The notes: a model not told the origin generated them from the sequence alone. A stretch of DNA of 64,000 nucleotides from Bacteroidota bacterium (GCA_018266555.1 JAFEAF010000006.1:223088-287087), one strand, 5' to 3'. Shown: positions 46,848 through 56,467, counted from the stretch's first letter. Numbers and translations: made by a program.

Positions 46848-47480
46848 TTAAGCTTCTTTTTCCTGCTCAGAAAATATTTTAGCCGCACTTTCCGTCAATA
46901 ACAATACATCTGCATTAACCAGGTCATAGGTATTCATATCGCTAAGCAAAATGCCGTTTACTTTTGGAATATTGCGGAAACTGAGATACACGTTATCATT
47001 GTATTCAGGCATTACAAACAATGTTTTCTTCTCTGATACTTTCAATTTATTCAGAATATCTGCAAACCCGTTTGTCTTTGGCACTTCCATAGTTATATCT
47101 TCTACTACTACTATTGCCTTTTCTTTTGCTTTATGAGAAAGTGCAGACATTTTTGCCAGGTCTTTTACTTTCCGGTTCAATTTAATATTATAATCATGTG
47201 GTTTGGGTCCAAAAATAGTACCGCCCCCTTTATACAATGGGTTCCGAATATTTCCTTTACGGCTACCGCCTGTTCCTTTCTGGCGATGCAGTTTACGACT
47301 GGCACCTTTTACTTCAGCACGGGTCTTCACTTTGTGAGTTCCCTGGCGTTGTGCAGCCCGGTATTGTTTAACAGCCAGATAAATCACATGATTATTAGGC
47401 TCAATGCCAAAGATTTCTTCTGGCAATTCAACTGTTCTGCCTGTTTTCTTTCCTTTATTATTTAAAACTTCCAATTGCAT
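46848..47480 (-). CDS. rplD: 50S ribosomal protein L4
   Basis: Large-subunit protein and, in proteobacteria, the autoregulator of the S10 operon; whether that applies here is unknown. 210 residues. The QKGTGGSRKGNIRNPLYKGGGTIFGPKPHDY loop that reaches the tunnel is clear. Confidence 0.97.
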   Translation of the reverse strand: MQLEVLNNKGKKTGRTVELPEEIFGIEPNNHVIYLAVKQYRAAQRQGTHKVKTRAEVKGASRKLHRQKGTGGSRKGNIRNPLYKGGGTIFGPKPHDYNIKLNRKVKDLAKMSALSHKAKEKAIVVVEDITMEVPKTNGFADILNKLKVSEKKTLFVMPEYNDNVYLSFRNIPKVNGILLSDMNTYDLVNADVLLLTESAAKIFSEQEKEA

Positions 47481-47498
47481 TTTACTATCTTTTTTATT

Positions 47499-47516
47499 GT
47501 CACCCTGAGCGAAGCC
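47499..47516. repeat. Intergenic repeat of the TCACCCTGAGCGAAG type
   Basis: GTCACCCTGAGCGAAGCC lies in the short gap between rplC and rplD. It resembles a short intergenic repeat common in many bacterial genomes and shares TGAGCG(A/T)AGC with 5609-5638 and 21912-21941. Confidence 0.5.
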
Positions 47517-47521
47517 AAGAG

Positions 47522-48139
47522 TTACTTCTGAATTAAAACGATTGAACCATTATGGCCCGGAACCGAACCACTTATTAAAATGTAATTTTTATCGGGAAAA
47601 ATTTTTACGACTTTCAGGCCTTTCAGTTTTATCCTGTCATTGCCGGTACGTCCCGCCATGCGCATACCTTTCATTACACGGCTTGCATCAGAAGAGTTAC
47701 CCAATGAACCCGGTGCCCTAGACCGGTCATGTTGACCGTGTGTGGCACTTCCTACACCAGTAAATCCATGACGTTTTACAACGCCCTGGAAACCCTTACC
47801 TTTTGAAGTACCCACTACCTCTACTGTTTCTCCTTCGCTGAAGATATCAACTGTGATAGTATCACCCAGGTTTTTTTCAAGGGAAAAATCACGGAATTCT
47901 TTAATGAATTTTTTAGCAGCCGTGCTGGCTTTTGCGAAATGATTTTTTTCGGCGTTGTTGGTATGCTTTTCATTTTTATCGCCGAAAGCGAGTTGGAGAG
48001 CATTATAGCCATCAGACTCCTGAGTTTTCACCTGAGTAATTACACAAGGACCTGCTTCGATAATAGTACAAGCTACCTGCTTGCCACCAGGATCGAAAAC
48101 GCTTGTCATCCCTAATTTTTTTCCAATGATTCCTTTCAT
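47522..48139 (-). CDS. rplC: 50S ribosomal protein L3
   Basis: Early assembly protein near the peptidyl transferase centre. The ATG at 48139 gives 205 residues starting [15 protein letters not shown], the universal opening. The frame extends 23 codons upstream but with unlikely residues. [25 protein letters not shown] holds the conserved central loop. The unusually long 240-base gap to rpsJ contains a hairpin. Confidence 0.97.
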   Translation of the reverse strand: MKGIIGKKLGMTSVFDPGGKQVACTIIEAGPCVITQVKTQESDGYNALQLAFGDKNEKHTNNAEKNHFAKASTAAKKFIKEFRDFSLEKNLGDTITVDIFSEGETVEVVGTSKGKGFQGVVKRHGFTGVGSATHGQHDRSRAPGSLGNSSDASRVMKGMRMAGRTGNDRIKLKGLKVVKIFPDKNYILISGSVPGHNGSIVLIQK

Positions 48140-48255
48140 GATCTTACGGTTTGTTCCCGCAAGGTTGTCAAGACATCTCCTGCATTGCAATAATATACAG
48201 AAGGTCAATCCTGGTTCATCGCCAACCTTTTCCTTTATGGGGAAGTACCGGCGAT

Positions 48256-48279
48256 AAACAAACCTCGAAGGGCTTGTTT
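48256..48279. other. Hairpin in the rpsJ-rplC spacer
   Basis: AAACAAACC and GGCTTGTTT (plus-strand reading) form a 9-bp stem with one G-T pair and a TCGAAG loop. The T-run lies on the plus-strand side, so it is not an obvious terminator for the minus-strand operon. It may be a protein-binding leader site or an RNA-processing site. Confidence 0.45.
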
Positions 48280-48379
48280 TTATTTAACGGCCAGAGCTCT
48301 TTTCTTTTCCCGTGAAAGGAATTTTGAGAGATGGCATAAAAAAAATTTAATAAGAACTGTGCTATAATTGATACAGCAA

Positions 48380-48685
48380 CTACGCTTTGATCTCAACCTC
48401 TACACCGCTGGGTAAATCCAATTTACTTAATGCATCCACCGTACGGGAAGTAGAAGTGTAGATATCCAAAAGGCGTTTATGGGTTGCCAGTTGGAATTGT
48501 TCACGACTCTTTTTGTTTACGTGTGGTGAACGCAAAACAGTAAATATCTTTTTGCGTGTAGGCAGAGGTATAGGTCCCGTAACCACAGCACCTGTGCTGC
48601 GCACCGTTTTTACAATCTTTTCGGCAGATTTATCTACCAGGTTATGATCGTAAGACTGTAATTTAATTCTGATTCGCTGAGACAT
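48380..48685 (-). CDS. rpsJ: 30S ribosomal protein S10
   Basis: Small-subunit protein, also NusE in transcription antitermination. 101 residues, with [23 protein letters not shown] and [28 protein letters not shown]. It opens the S10 cluster. The promoter has both -33 and -7 elements, and a hairpin sits directly before the ATG. Confidence 0.97.
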   Translation of the reverse strand: MSQRIRIKLQSYDHNLVDKSAEKIVKTVRSTGAVVTGPIPLPTRKKIFTVLRSPHVNKKSREQFQLATHKRLLDIYTSTSRTVDALSKLDLPSGVEVEIKA

Positions 48686-48693
48686 CGCTGAAA

Positions 48694-48712
48694 TCCCAAT
48701 TTTTTATTGGGA
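48694..48712 (-). promoter_or_regulatory. Leader hairpin before rpsJ
   Basis: TCCCAAT and ATTGGGA form a 7-bp stem with a 5-base loop, eight bases before the ATG and close to the predicted transcript start. It could stabilise the transcript 5' end or hide the start. Confidence 0.6.
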
Positions 48713-48715
48713 GTG

Positions 48716-48747
48716 CAAAGGTAAGGTTGAGCATGATATCTGCCAAA
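48716..48747 (-). promoter_or_regulatory. Promoter of the S10 operon
   Basis: On the minus strand, TTTG (48747-48744) is followed by 20 bases and then TACCTTTG (48723-48716). This is a full match to the Bacteroidota primary sigma consensus, TTTG-N(19-21)-TAnnTTTG. Confidence 0.7.
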
Positions 48748-48788
48748 TAGCTGGGAAATAATTTTCTATGTTTTCAACAGGTTAGAAC

Positions 48789-50972
48789 TTAGAGTATCTT
48801 GTTAAGTTTCAGGCTAAGCGTAGCAAATCCTCCCAATTCCACGTGCTCCACTCTAAATTGATGGTTTCCACCTAATTGAAGTTTGATAGATTTATGAGGA
48901 GACTCATCAAATTTATAGTGTGAAGGATTCCACTCATCAATTACTAAATGGCCATCTACATATACACGAACAGCATCGTCCCAGGTAACCCCCAGCTCAT
49001 ATTCTCCTTTGGGTATATTTATTTTAGTCTCTGCCACAGATATAAAATGCGTGTATTGATGTCCGTCATTATCTTTAAGGCCACTCCACCATGTATAGTC
49101 CAAGCTGCCGGCCTGTTCAGATCGGAATGCTTTTTCCTTTACGCCAGGAGGAAATAAAAAGTTATTCCTGATAGGATCTGAGGAGGAATCAAAACTATAC
49201 CAGCTAACCTGCCAGAGCATAGGTTGAAAAAACTTTTTAAAATAAAATGGATATGTTTTTCCTGAAGCTATTATTTCTCCGAACGGTGTAATTATTGCAG
49301 GGCCCTTATATTCTAACTCTATTTTTATATCAATTCGGTCACCTTTAATTTTTTGAGCCGTAATTGTAGCAGGAAATTCTCCTGATAAAGAGGAAATGTT
49401 TTCAACTCCCTGAAAGGATTTTATCTTCCATTCCCCCTTTGGCCCCAGTAAATTAAAATGCATCAGATCACTTGTATCAACAGGATTTGTATTCCAGATA
49501 ATTGGTGATCGAAAATCATATGGACCCCATTCGGTGATCATTATATTTTTTCTTCCGGCTAATTCGTTTACTCCTTTAAATGGATTCTCAGGATTTTTGA
49601 TAACCGGTACTTCAATGCTGGTATCTACAGAAAGCTGCGCTGCCAATTCCTCATTAAATGTAGTATCCAATCCCACATCCGTTGAATCTGTTTTGAATAT
49701 AAGATCACAATCCTTAACACTATTATTAAAAACCCTCAGGTTCTCTGTACGGCCAATGTTAAAAACGAAAGGAACTTTATTTATACTGTTGGAAACAATT
49801 ATATAATCTTTACTTCTTGTATCCCGATATTTAGGATAACCCCAATCTGACGGCTCTTCCTTATTTCCCCACAAACGAATGGCTTCTTTATCCTGATAAA
49901 ATATATTGTAAGTGATCTTATTTCGCTGACCATGTTCGATAGCAATTGCGATTCGATTATTCCGAAATTTATTGTTGCTGATATTAGTTTCATAACTGTA
50001 GCCGGCCCAGATGCCGTGTTCGCATTCGAATATACGGTTATCGACAATTGTATTGCGACTGAAAGTCACTTCAACTCCATTGGTTGGTGCATAAGAAAAA
50101 TCATTTCCCATAACTACATTGTCATTGCAACCACCTTGCCCGTTGTCCATTGTGGTTTGGCCAGCCCAAAGAAAAAAACCATCGCCGCTATGTGTCACAT
50201 TGTTTTTATAAAACAAATTATCATCACTCTGCTCATACACTAATATACCGGCGCTGTCTTGCCCACGATTGTAAACACCATCGCTATAACCACGCACATT
50301 AAAAATAAGACGGTTGTACATGATATTATTCCTGCTGCTGTGATATATTCCAATTCCGAGACCTGAATTAAAAGAAAAATCATTATTATAAATCATACCG
50401 TCATTGCATTCCATCATCATTAAACCGTTTTGGCCACCGGTGACTTTACAATTTGTAATAGTAGCTTGATCACATTTACGTAAATATATAGCCGCACCAT
50501 ACCGTAACCATTCATCGTTCTCATTATGGTGATGGCTCAGCCAATCCGAAATGTCTTCTTTTTCCTGGGTACTGTTCAGGCGCTGGCGATAGTTGTAACT
50601 GAAATCGCAATTATCAACAGTAAGTCTTTGAGTATTTCTGGCAAGCATTGCTATTTTAAATCCCCTCGCAGTTAGATTTCTAATGATTATGTTTTTACTG
50701 TTTTTAACTAAGATAGCCACGCCAAAAAATTCATCAGGGCGATTGGTATTGTTACTTCCCTGCAGTATAGCATTATTAAAATCTATTGTTATGTTTTCCC
50801 CTTCTATAACAATTACAGAAAGATCCAGCTCTGTTTTTGCATCAATTTTATATACCCCTGATTTAAATTTTACAGAATGCCTAATGATCATTCCATTATG
50901 AATTTTGGCCTGTGCTTTTAAATATTGACCGAAAATTAGTGATATCAAAATCAGGATTAATTGCTTATGCAT
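48789..50972 (-). CDS. Secreted right-handed beta-helix protein with PA14-like C-terminus
   Basis: An exported protein of 727 residues from the preferred ATG at 50972 (735 from the longer start). The signal peptide is followed by a parallel beta-helix of about 400 residues, seen as repeated short strands with N-ladders (NIIIRNLTARG, LTVDNCDFSYN, ATITNCKVTGG, NNIMYNRLIFN, NTIVDNRIFE, NISNNKFRNN). Such NosD/pectate-lyase-like folds bind or cleave polysaccharides. The last 110 residues resemble a PA14 lectin-like sandwich (GEYELGVTWDDAVRVYVDGH with a DEW segment). Active-site residues for a lyase are not obvious. It sits between fusA and rpsJ, where no gene normally occurs. Confidence 0.82.
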   Translation of the reverse strand: MHKQLILILISLIFGQYLKAQAKIHNGMIIRHSVKFKSGVYKIDAKTELDLSVIVIEGENITIDFNNAILQGSNNTNRPDEFFGVAILVKNSKNIIIRNLTARGFKIAMLARNTQRLTVDNCDFSYNYRQRLNSTQEKEDISDWLSHHHNENDEWLRYGAAIYLRKCDQATITNCKVTGGQNGLMMMECNDGMIYNNDFSFNSGLGIGIYHSSRNNIMYNRLIFNVRGYSDGVYNRGQDSAGILVYEQSDDNLFYKNNVTHSGDGFFLWAGQTTMDNGQGGCNDNVVMGNDFSYAPTNGVEVTFSRNTIVDNRIFECEHGIWAGYSYETNISNNKFRNNRIAIAIEHGQRNKITYNIFYQDKEAIRLWGNKEEPSDWGYPKYRDTRSKDYIIVSNSINKVPFVFNIGRTENLRVFNNSVKDCDLIFKTDSTDVGLDTTFNEELAAQLSVDTSIEVPVIKNPENPFKGVNELAGRKNIMITEWGPYDFRSPIIWNTNPVDTSDLMHFNLLGPKGEWKIKSFQGVENISSLSGEFPATITAQKIKGDRIDIKIELEYKGPAIITPFGEIIASGKTYPFYFKKFFQPMLWQVSWYSFDSSSDPIRNNFLFPPGVKEKAFRSEQAGSLDYTWWSGLKDNDGHQYTHFISVAETKINIPKGEYELGVTWDDAVRVYVDGHLVIDEWNPSHYKFDESPHKSIKLQLGGNHQFRVEHVELGGFATLSLKLNKIL

Positions 50973-51302
50973 ATGACTAGCGGGATGAATTTCCAAAATT
51001 TAAAAATAAGGTCATTCAATGAGAAATACATAAAAAAGCAGACCCAAAAATTGGCAATTGCTTTTTGAATTACTATATAATATTTTTGACATTTGAAAGA
51101 GTTCTTGTGAAAAGAGGAGCATCCCTTAAAAAAGAAAAGGACTCATTCCTGAGCCCTTAACCATTGAACTTGTCTTTCATAGATAGCAATTACAGTCGGT
51201 TTTTCGTGGAAAAAGAAAAATGTTAAGTGGCTTAATAGCAACAAATAAAATGCCATTTAGTTAAATCAGTATTGATCTGAATCACTTATTTAAAATAATT
51301 AA
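50973..51302. other. Intergenic stretch between the beta-helix gene and fusA
   Basis: I see no gene, tRNA or repeat. It must contain the promoter for the beta-helix gene, but no clean TAnnTTTG is visible. Confidence 0.4.
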
Positions 51303-51326
51303 AAACCCTGCTTAAAGAGCAGGGTT
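51303..51326 (-). terminator. Terminator of fusA
   Basis: AACCCTGC and GCAGGGTT form an 8-bp stem with an 8-base loop, followed on the minus strand by TTTTTAATTATTTT. It separates fusA from the beta-helix gene and the S10 operon. Confidence 0.85.
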
Positions 51327-51353
51327 CTCTAATTTGTAATAAGCTCTATTCAA

Positions 51354-53498
51354 CTATGCATTTACTTTCCCTTTCACCTTTGCTATCACCTCTTCTGCAA
51401 TATTATTAGGGGCTGGTGCATAATGTGAAAACTCCATGGTTGAGGAGGCACGTCCGGAACTCAATGAACGGAGTTGTGTAACATACCCAAACATTTCACT
51501 TAACGGAACCTTTGCTTTAATAACCTGGGCACCGGCACGGCTATCCATTCCTTCCAACATTCCACGCCGGCGGTTCAGGTCTCCGGTTACATCACCCATG
51601 TATTGATCCGGAGTTACTACTTCCACTTTCATGATAGGTTCAAGCAATATGGGTTTTGCTTTTCTTGCTGCTTCCCGAAATCCGGATTTAGCACACAATT
51701 CAAAAGACATGGAATCTGAGTCCACAGCATGGAAACTTCCGTCAAATACACGAATCTTCATATTATTCACCGGGTAATTAGCCAGCACTCCATTGACCAT
51801 TGACTGTTCAAAACCTTTTTGAATTGCCGGAACATATTCTCTGGGAATAGACCCTCCAAAAAGATCATTGACAAACTGGAAATTCTTATCAGGATTTTCT
51901 GCTTTCCAGTCAGCATCCACGGGGCCTAATTCAAAAACGATATCAGCAAACTTACCACGACCACCCGTTTGCTTCTTTAAAACCTCCCGATGTTCTACAG
52001 TAATATTAAAAGCTTCTTTATATGCTACTTGCGGAGCCCCCTGATTGACTTCAACTTTAAACTCCCTTTTCATTCTATCCACAATGATTTCAAGGTGTAA
52101 CTCGCCCATACCACTCAAAACGGTTTGACCAGTCTCTTCGTCTGTCTTTACACGAAGTGTCGGATCTTCTTCAATAAGTTTAGCGATAGCCATCCCCATT
52201 TTGTCAACATCTGCCTGGGTTTTGGGTTCAACTGCCACAGAAATTACCGATTCGGGAATATACATATTTTCGAGAACGATCGGGTGATTTTCGTCACACA
52301 ATGTGTCTCCCGTTTTTATTTCTTTAAATCCAACCGCAGCGCCAATATCGCCTGCTTCGATAAAATCAATTGGGTTTTGCTTATTGGCGAACATCTTCAT
52401 GATGCGACTGATACGTTCTTTCTTTCCGCTCCGGACATTCAGTACGTAAGACCCGGAATCCAAATGACCAGAATAACAGCGAAAGAATGCCAGGCGGCCT
52501 ACAAAAGGATCAGTCATGATCTTAAAAGCCAAAGCAGCGAAAGGTTCTTTGGCATCAGGCTTTCTTAAAATTTCTTCACCCGTATTGGGATCAGTACCCT
52601 TCACTGCCTCAATATCAACAGGGCTGGGTAAATAACGGCATACCGCATCTAAGGCTGTTTGGACTCCTTTATTTTTGAATGAAGAACCGCAAAGCATTGG
52701 AACAATACTCAGGTCAATGGTTGCTTTACGAACGGCATCATGTATTTCATCTTCACTGATGGAATCAGGATTTTCAAAAAATTTTTCCATTAGTTTGTCA
52801 TCGTATTCAGCCACTGCCTCCACAAGGTTGGCTCTCCACTCGGCTGCATCATCTTTCATATCATCAGGCACCGGAATTTCATCAAAGGTCATACCTTCTG
52901 TTTCCATATGCCAGATGATGCCTTTCATTTTAATCAGGTCAACCACTCCTTTAAAATCATCTTCAGCTCCAATGGGTAATTGTAAAGGCACAGCTTTTGA
53001 GCCTAACATTTCTTTTACCTGTTTAACTACATTCAGAAAATCAGCTCCGGCACGGTCCATTTTATTTACAAAACCAATTCGGGGCACATTATAGCGGTTT
53101 GCCTGGCGCCAAACTGTTTCACTTTGTGGTTCTACGCCATCTACGGCCGAAAACAATGCGATCAAGCCATCCAATACCCGCATGGAACGTTCCACCTCCA
53201 CCGTAAAATCAACGTGGCCCGGAGTATCAATAATGTTGAAATAATATTTTTTGGTATCAGCAGTAGGTTTCCCTTTTTCGGTTGGAAAATTCCAATTACA
53301 GCTTACTGCAGCGGATGTAATGGTAATGCCTCTTTCTTTTTCCTGTTCCATCCAGTCAGTAGTCGCTGCCCCTTCATGCACCTCGCCTATTTTATGTATC
53401 ATACCTGTATATCGTAAGATACGTTCAGTAGTAGTTGTTTTGCCGGCATCAATATGTGCTGCGATACCGAAGTTTCTTTGAAATTTTAAGTCTGCCAT
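51354..53498 (-). CDS. fusA: Elongation factor G
   Basis: Translocation GTPase. The G1 loop [15 protein letters not shown] is at residues 14-28, with [21 protein letters not shown] (G3) and [10 protein letters not shown] (G4). All five domains follow, with [17 protein letters not shown] in domain V. At 714 residues it has the usual bacterial length. It has its own -7 element and leader hairpin because a histone-like gene interrupts the link with rpsG. Confidence 0.97.
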   Translation of the reverse strand: MADLKFQRNFGIAAHIDAGKTTTTERILRYTGMIHKIGEVHEGAATTDWMEQEKERGITITSAAVSCNWNFPTEKGKPTADTKKYYFNIIDTPGHVDFTVEVERSMRVLDGLIALFSAVDGVEPQSETVWRQANRYNVPRIGFVNKMDRAGADFLNVVKQVKEMLGSKAVPLQLPIGAEDDFKGVVDLIKMKGIIWHMETEGMTFDEIPVPDDMKDDAAEWRANLVEAVAEYDDKLMEKFFENPDSISEDEIHDAVRKATIDLSIVPMLCGSSFKNKGVQTALDAVCRYLPSPVDIEAVKGTDPNTGEEILRKPDAKEPFAALAFKIMTDPFVGRLAFFRCYSGHLDSGSYVLNVRSGKKERISRIMKMFANKQNPIDFIEAGDIGAAVGFKEIKTGDTLCDENHPIVLENMYIPESVISVAVEPKTQADVDKMGMAIAKLIEEDPTLRVKTDEETGQTVLSGMGELHLEIIVDRMKREFKVEVNQGAPQVAYKEAFNITVEHREVLKKQTGGRGKFADIVFELGPVDADWKAENPDKNFQFVNDLFGGSIPREYVPAIQKGFEQSMVNGVLANYPVNNMKIRVFDGSFHAVDSDSMSFELCAKSGFREAARKAKPILLEPIMKVEVVTPDQYMGDVTGDLNRRRGMLEGMDSRAGAQVIKAKVPLSEMFGYVTQLRSLSSGRASSTMEFSHYAPAPNNIAEEVIAKVKGKVNA

Positions 53499-53534
53499 GA
53501 CCTGTTTATTTTCAGTGATTTAGTTATTATTAAT

Positions 53535-53548
53535 AAACCTTCCGGTTT
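53535..53548 (-). promoter_or_regulatory. Leader hairpin before fusA
   Basis: AAACC and GGTTT form a 5-bp stem with GGAA tetraloop (minus-strand reading) between the -7 element and the ATG. Confidence 0.45.
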
Positions 53549-53556
53549 TGGAGGCG

Positions 53557-53564
53557 CAAAAGTA
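53557..53564 (-). promoter_or_regulatory. Candidate -7 element for fusA
   Basis: Reads TACTTTTG on the minus strand, about 59 bases before the fusA ATG; it matches TAnnTTTG. It supports separate transcription of fusA. Confidence 0.5.
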
Positions 53565-53959
53565 AGAAAAAGGAAGGGAAAAAGGAGACTTATAAATTGA
53601 ATAATTACTGCTTGTGAATAACATTTGGAATAATCGTTGGGCGCCATAACCACCTAAGATCCGAATGATAAGCCATTTTTAAAAATTACCTATGTGCTCT
53701 GAGTAGTTGATTCAGTACCCCTCCCGGCAATTTCAGCGATTTAATAGTATCGCTTAAATGTTCAAGAAGCTATAACCTATAGTCCTTAAAATTCCAAAAT
53801 TACAATAGGACAAGCCCTGTCCTTTCCTTGCTCATTTATTTTTCTTTCAAAATATCCATTAAATGCTCCTATAAATTTTGTTATTGATTTTGAATCGTTG
53901 TAATTTCATCATCCCTAAAAAATTCTTCAATAAAATTATTAACCTCCAAATCACTATTT
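53565..53959. other. Divergent intergenic region fusA / histone-like gene
   Basis: About 400 bases without a gene. It contains a short GGACA-AGCCC-TGTCC hairpin near 53808-53822, which does not look like a terminator. No clear promoter for the histone-like gene can be named. Confidence 0.4.
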
Positions 53960-54352
53960 ATGGCTTCTAAGAAAAAATCAAAATCATCCCCCAAAAAAGC
54001 ATCGAAGAAAGTTTCTTCGAAGAAAAAAGTAGCAAAAAGAAAAGCTCCCGCTAAAAAGAAAGTTGCTGCAAAGAAAAAAACAGCTGCCAAAAAAAGAGTA
54101 CTACCCAAAAAGAAAGTTTTAAAAAAGAAAGCTCCTGCAAAAAAGAAAATTACAGTAAAGAAAAAAGCAGCACCAAAAAATATTGCCCGGAAAATACCGG
54201 CGGTAAAAAAACCAGCTCCAAAACCGGTAGCAGCGCCTGTTGCACCGGTGGCAATTCCACAAACTCAGCCTGAACCGGTATTAGAAACTCCGGTTGTAGT
54301 GGAAACACCGCTTAATAATAGCTCAGAGAACGGAAACGGGATGACAATGTAA
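53960..54352 (+). CDS. Lysine/alanine-rich histone H1-like protein
   Basis: A 130-residue low-complexity protein. Residues 1-85 are tandem KKK-A-A-KKK-type repeats, as in Hc1/Hc2 and eukaryotic H1 tails. Then comes a Pro/Ala/Val-rich segment (about 85-115) and a short acidic-polar end. It should bind DNA (or RNA) through its basic part. It lies between rpsG and fusA but on the opposite strand, breaking the str operon, and ends at a bidirectional terminator shared with rpsG. Composition differs strongly from its neighbours, but such composition is inherent to the family. Function inferred, not shown. Confidence 0.78.
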   Translation: MASKKKSKSSPKKASKKVSSKKKVAKRKAPAKKKVAAKKKTAAKKRVLPKKKVLKKKAPAKKKITVKKKAAPKNIARKIPAVKKPAPKPVAAPVAPVAIPQTQPEPVLETPVVVETPLNNSSENGNGMTM

Positions 54353-54376
54353 AACTTAACACTAGCTACAAAGAAA

Positions 54377-54400
54377 AAGCCGCTTCGTTAGAGGCGGCTT
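54377..54400. terminator. Bidirectional terminator between the histone-like gene and rpsG
   Basis: AAGCCGCTTC and GAGGCGGCTT form a 10-bp stem (one G-T pair) with a GTTA loop. T-rich tails lie on both strands, serving the convergent genes. Confidence 0.85.
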
Positions 54401-54432
54401 TATTTATTTACTGAAAACTGTATATTTATAAA

Positions 54433-54900
54433 TCAGACTCTAAAATGAGCAAAAGCTTTATTTGCTTCAGCCATACGGTGTGTATCTTCTTTTTTCTTGT
54501 ATGCAGCGCCTTCGCCTTTTGCAGCAGCAACAATTTCTGCAGCCAGTTTTTCAGCCATGCTACGTCCGTTTCTATCCCGGCTGTACCGAATCAACCATTT
54601 CATACTTAATGAAATCTTTCTATCCGGGCGAACTTCTGCAGGTATCTGGAAAGTAGCACCACCAATCCTGCGGCTTCGAACCTCTACGGATGGAGTTACA
54701 TTTGCCAAAGCTCTTTTCCACACCTCGTATCCATCCTCACTCGTTTGTTTGGCAACTTTTTCAATGGCTGAATAAAAAATATTAAACGCCCCACTCTTCT
54801 TTCCTTGCCACATCAGGCTATTGACAAACCGGGTTACCAATTTATCATTATATTTTGGGTCTGGTGCTAAGGGAAGTTTTTTTGCCTGTGATTTACGCAT
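54433..54900 (-). CDS. rpsG: 30S ribosomal protein S7
   Basis: Primary 16S rRNA binder in the 30S head. The 155 residues show [19 protein letters not shown], then [17 protein letters not shown], the [26 protein letters not shown] segment and an ordinary end. It follows rpsL by about 35 bases; fusA, its usual next neighbour, lies about 900 bases away. Confidence 0.97.
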   Translation of the reverse strand: MRKSQAKKLPLAPDPKYNDKLVTRFVNSLMWQGKKSGAFNIFYSAIEKVAKQTSEDGYEVWKRALANVTPSVEVRSRRIGGATFQIPAEVRPDRKISLSMKWLIRYSRDRNGRSMAEKLAAEIVAAAKGEGAAYKKKEDTHRMAEANKAFAHFRV

Positions 54901-54934
54901 GATCTAATGGAATTGATTTTACTTTATTCTGAAA

Positions 54935-55321
54935 TTATTTTTTTGCTCCTTGTTTTTCTCTCTTTGTTCCATATTTTGAACGGCTTTTCTTACGGTCTTT
55001 TACACCGGCTGTATCCAAAGAGCCACGAACGATATGATAACGAACTCCCGGCAAATCTTTCACACGACCCCCACGGATCAAAACTATGGAGTGTTCCTGC
55101 AAATTGTGCCCTTCTCCCGGGATATAAGCAATTACTTCGACTTTATTGGTAAGGCGAACTTTAGCAACTTTACGTAAAGCTGAATTGGGTTTCTTGGGCG
55201 TAGTAGTATAAACACGGGTGCAAACACCACGACGTTGCGGGCATTGATCCAAAGCTCTGGATTTACTTTTTGCCCTGATAATCTCTCTTCCTTTACGTAC
55301 TAATTGTTGAATTGTAGGCAT
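54935..55321 (-). CDS. rpsL: 30S ribosomal protein S12
   Basis: Decoding-centre protein. The 128 residues show [38 protein letters not shown] with the Lys43-type position (TPKKPNS) in its sensitive form, and [30 protein letters not shown] with the Lys88-type KDLPG. No streptomycin-resistance substitution is apparent. First gene of the str unit. Confidence 0.97.
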   Translation of the reverse strand: MPTIQQLVRKGREIIRAKSKSRALDQCPQRRGVCTRVYTTTPKKPNSALRKVAKVRLTNKVEVIAYIPGEGHNLQEHSIVLIRGGRVKDLPGVRYHIVRGSLDTAGVKDRKKSRSKYGTKREKQGAKK

Positions 55322-55336
55322 TCTGAAACTTTAATT

Positions 55337-55353
55337 TCCCTGATTTTTAGGGA
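55337..55353 (-). promoter_or_regulatory. Leader hairpin before rpsL
   Basis: TCCCT and AGGGA form a 5-bp stem with a 7-base loop, just downstream of the TACCTTTG element. The position is the same as in rpsJ. Confidence 0.5.
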
Positions 55354-55356
55354 GGG

Positions 55357-55364
55357 CAAAGGTA
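55357..55364 (-). promoter_or_regulatory. Candidate -7 element for rpsL
   Basis: Reads TACCTTTG on the minus strand, 35 bases before the ATG. No clean TTTG is seen at -33. Confidence 0.55.
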
Positions 55365-55414
55365 AGGGATAGAATTGAAATTTACGATTTAAGATTTCAG
55401 ATTTTTTATAGGGG

Positions 55415-56467
55415 TTATACTTTCCACATCCATCCATACTTATCTTCTCTTCTCCCCGCTCGGATGTCCATTAACCATTCCTTTAGCAATGGAGCTGTTT
55501 TCCAATTTTCCACATCAAAATTCATTACATAGTCCTTATATTTAAGCTCTTTAATCATTGAAATTGTGGCTGCTGTACCGGTACCAAATACCTCCTTTAA
55601 ATTACCCTTTTTATGCGCTTCAATAAGGTCATCAATACTGAGAGGTCTCTCTTCTACTGTAAAACCCATTTCTTTTAAAAGAACTATAGTACTGTTTCGG
55701 GTTACACCTTCAAGTATTGTTCCCTGATCCAAATTCGGTGTAATTGCGGTGTTCCCAATTATAAAAAACACATTCATAGTTCCTATTTCCTGAACATATT
55801 TATGTTCTATCGCATCCATCCATAACACCTGGTCGTAACCTTTCATTTTAGCTTCAGCACTGGCCAGCATGGCTGCACCATAATTTCCGGCTGCTTTTGC
55901 ATAACCGACCCCGCCTGGCGCTGCCCGAACATATTTTTCTTCAACATAGATTCGCATAGGTACATGGTAATATGGGCCGGTCGGGCTAAGAATTATTAAA
56001 AATTTATATTTTTCAGAAGGGCGAACACCAATGACTTCATCTGAAGAAAACATGAATGGGCGTATATATAAGGAATGGTCATCTTTCATGGGAATCCAAT
56101 TGCAATCTATAGAAATTAATTGTCGAATACCCTCCATAAATAATTCTTCAGGAACCTGCGGCATTTGCATACGTTCTGCAGACACATTGAATCGGTGAAA
56201 ATTATCTTGTGGCCTGAAGATATATGCATTTCCTTTTTTGTCTTTGTAAGCTTTGATACCCTCAAAAATTGCTTGTCCATAATGAAGAGCTGCCAGTGAA
56301 GGACTCAGCAATAATGGTTGGTAAGGTTTTATCTCTATATTTTTCCATTCTCCTTTTTCGAAATCAGCTTCCAGCATATGGTCGCTGAAATATCTTCCGA
56401 ATGGCAGATTGTTGAGATCCAAATCCTGTAATTTACTTCTTTCTGCTTTGGTTATTAATATATCCAT
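55415..56467 (-). CDS. ilvE: Branched-chain amino acid aminotransferase
   Basis: PLP enzyme of fold type IV that interconverts branched-chain amino acids and keto acids. It is of the eukaryote-like (type II) form, about 350 residues. HYGQAIFEGIKAY near residue 67 and the PLP Lys in GGVGYAKAAGNYGAAM (residue 191 from this start) are seen, then LWMDAIEHKYVQEIGTMNVFF and GTGTAATI. The ATG at 56467 is preferred; the frame opens four codons earlier. Single gene, divergent from the HolD-like gene. Confidence 0.94.
   Translation of the reverse strand: MDILITKAERSKLQDLDLNNLPFGRYFSDHMLEADFEKGEWKNIEIKPYQPLLLSPSLAALHYGQAIFEGIKAYKDKKGNAYIFRPQDNFHRFNVSAERMQMPQVPEELFMEGIRQLISIDCNWIPMKDDHSLYIRPFMFSSDEVIGVRPSEKYKFLIILSPTGPYYHVPMRIYVEEKYVRAAPGGVGYAKAAGNYGAAMLASAEAKMKGYDQVLWMDAIEHKYVQEIGTMNVFFIIGNTAITPNLDQGTILEGVTRNSTIVLLKEMGFTVEERPLSIDDLIEAHKKGNLKEVFGTGTAATISMIKELKYKDYVMNFDVENWKTAPLLKEWLMDIRAGRREDKYGWMWKV

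Noticed and set aside
52125..53094. Plus-strand frames of 139-147 codons inside fusA
   Set aside because: Antisense shadows of a conserved gene without their own motifs.
53960..54352. Treating the Lys-rich frame as a shadow or repeat artefact
   Set aside because: It has a clear ATG, no stop over 130 codons, a non-repetitive tail and a terminator right after it, so I keep it as a gene.
54371..54410. Ribosomal protein-binding leader of rpsG
   Set aside because: It lies downstream of rpsG and has T-rich tails on both sides, so it is a terminator.
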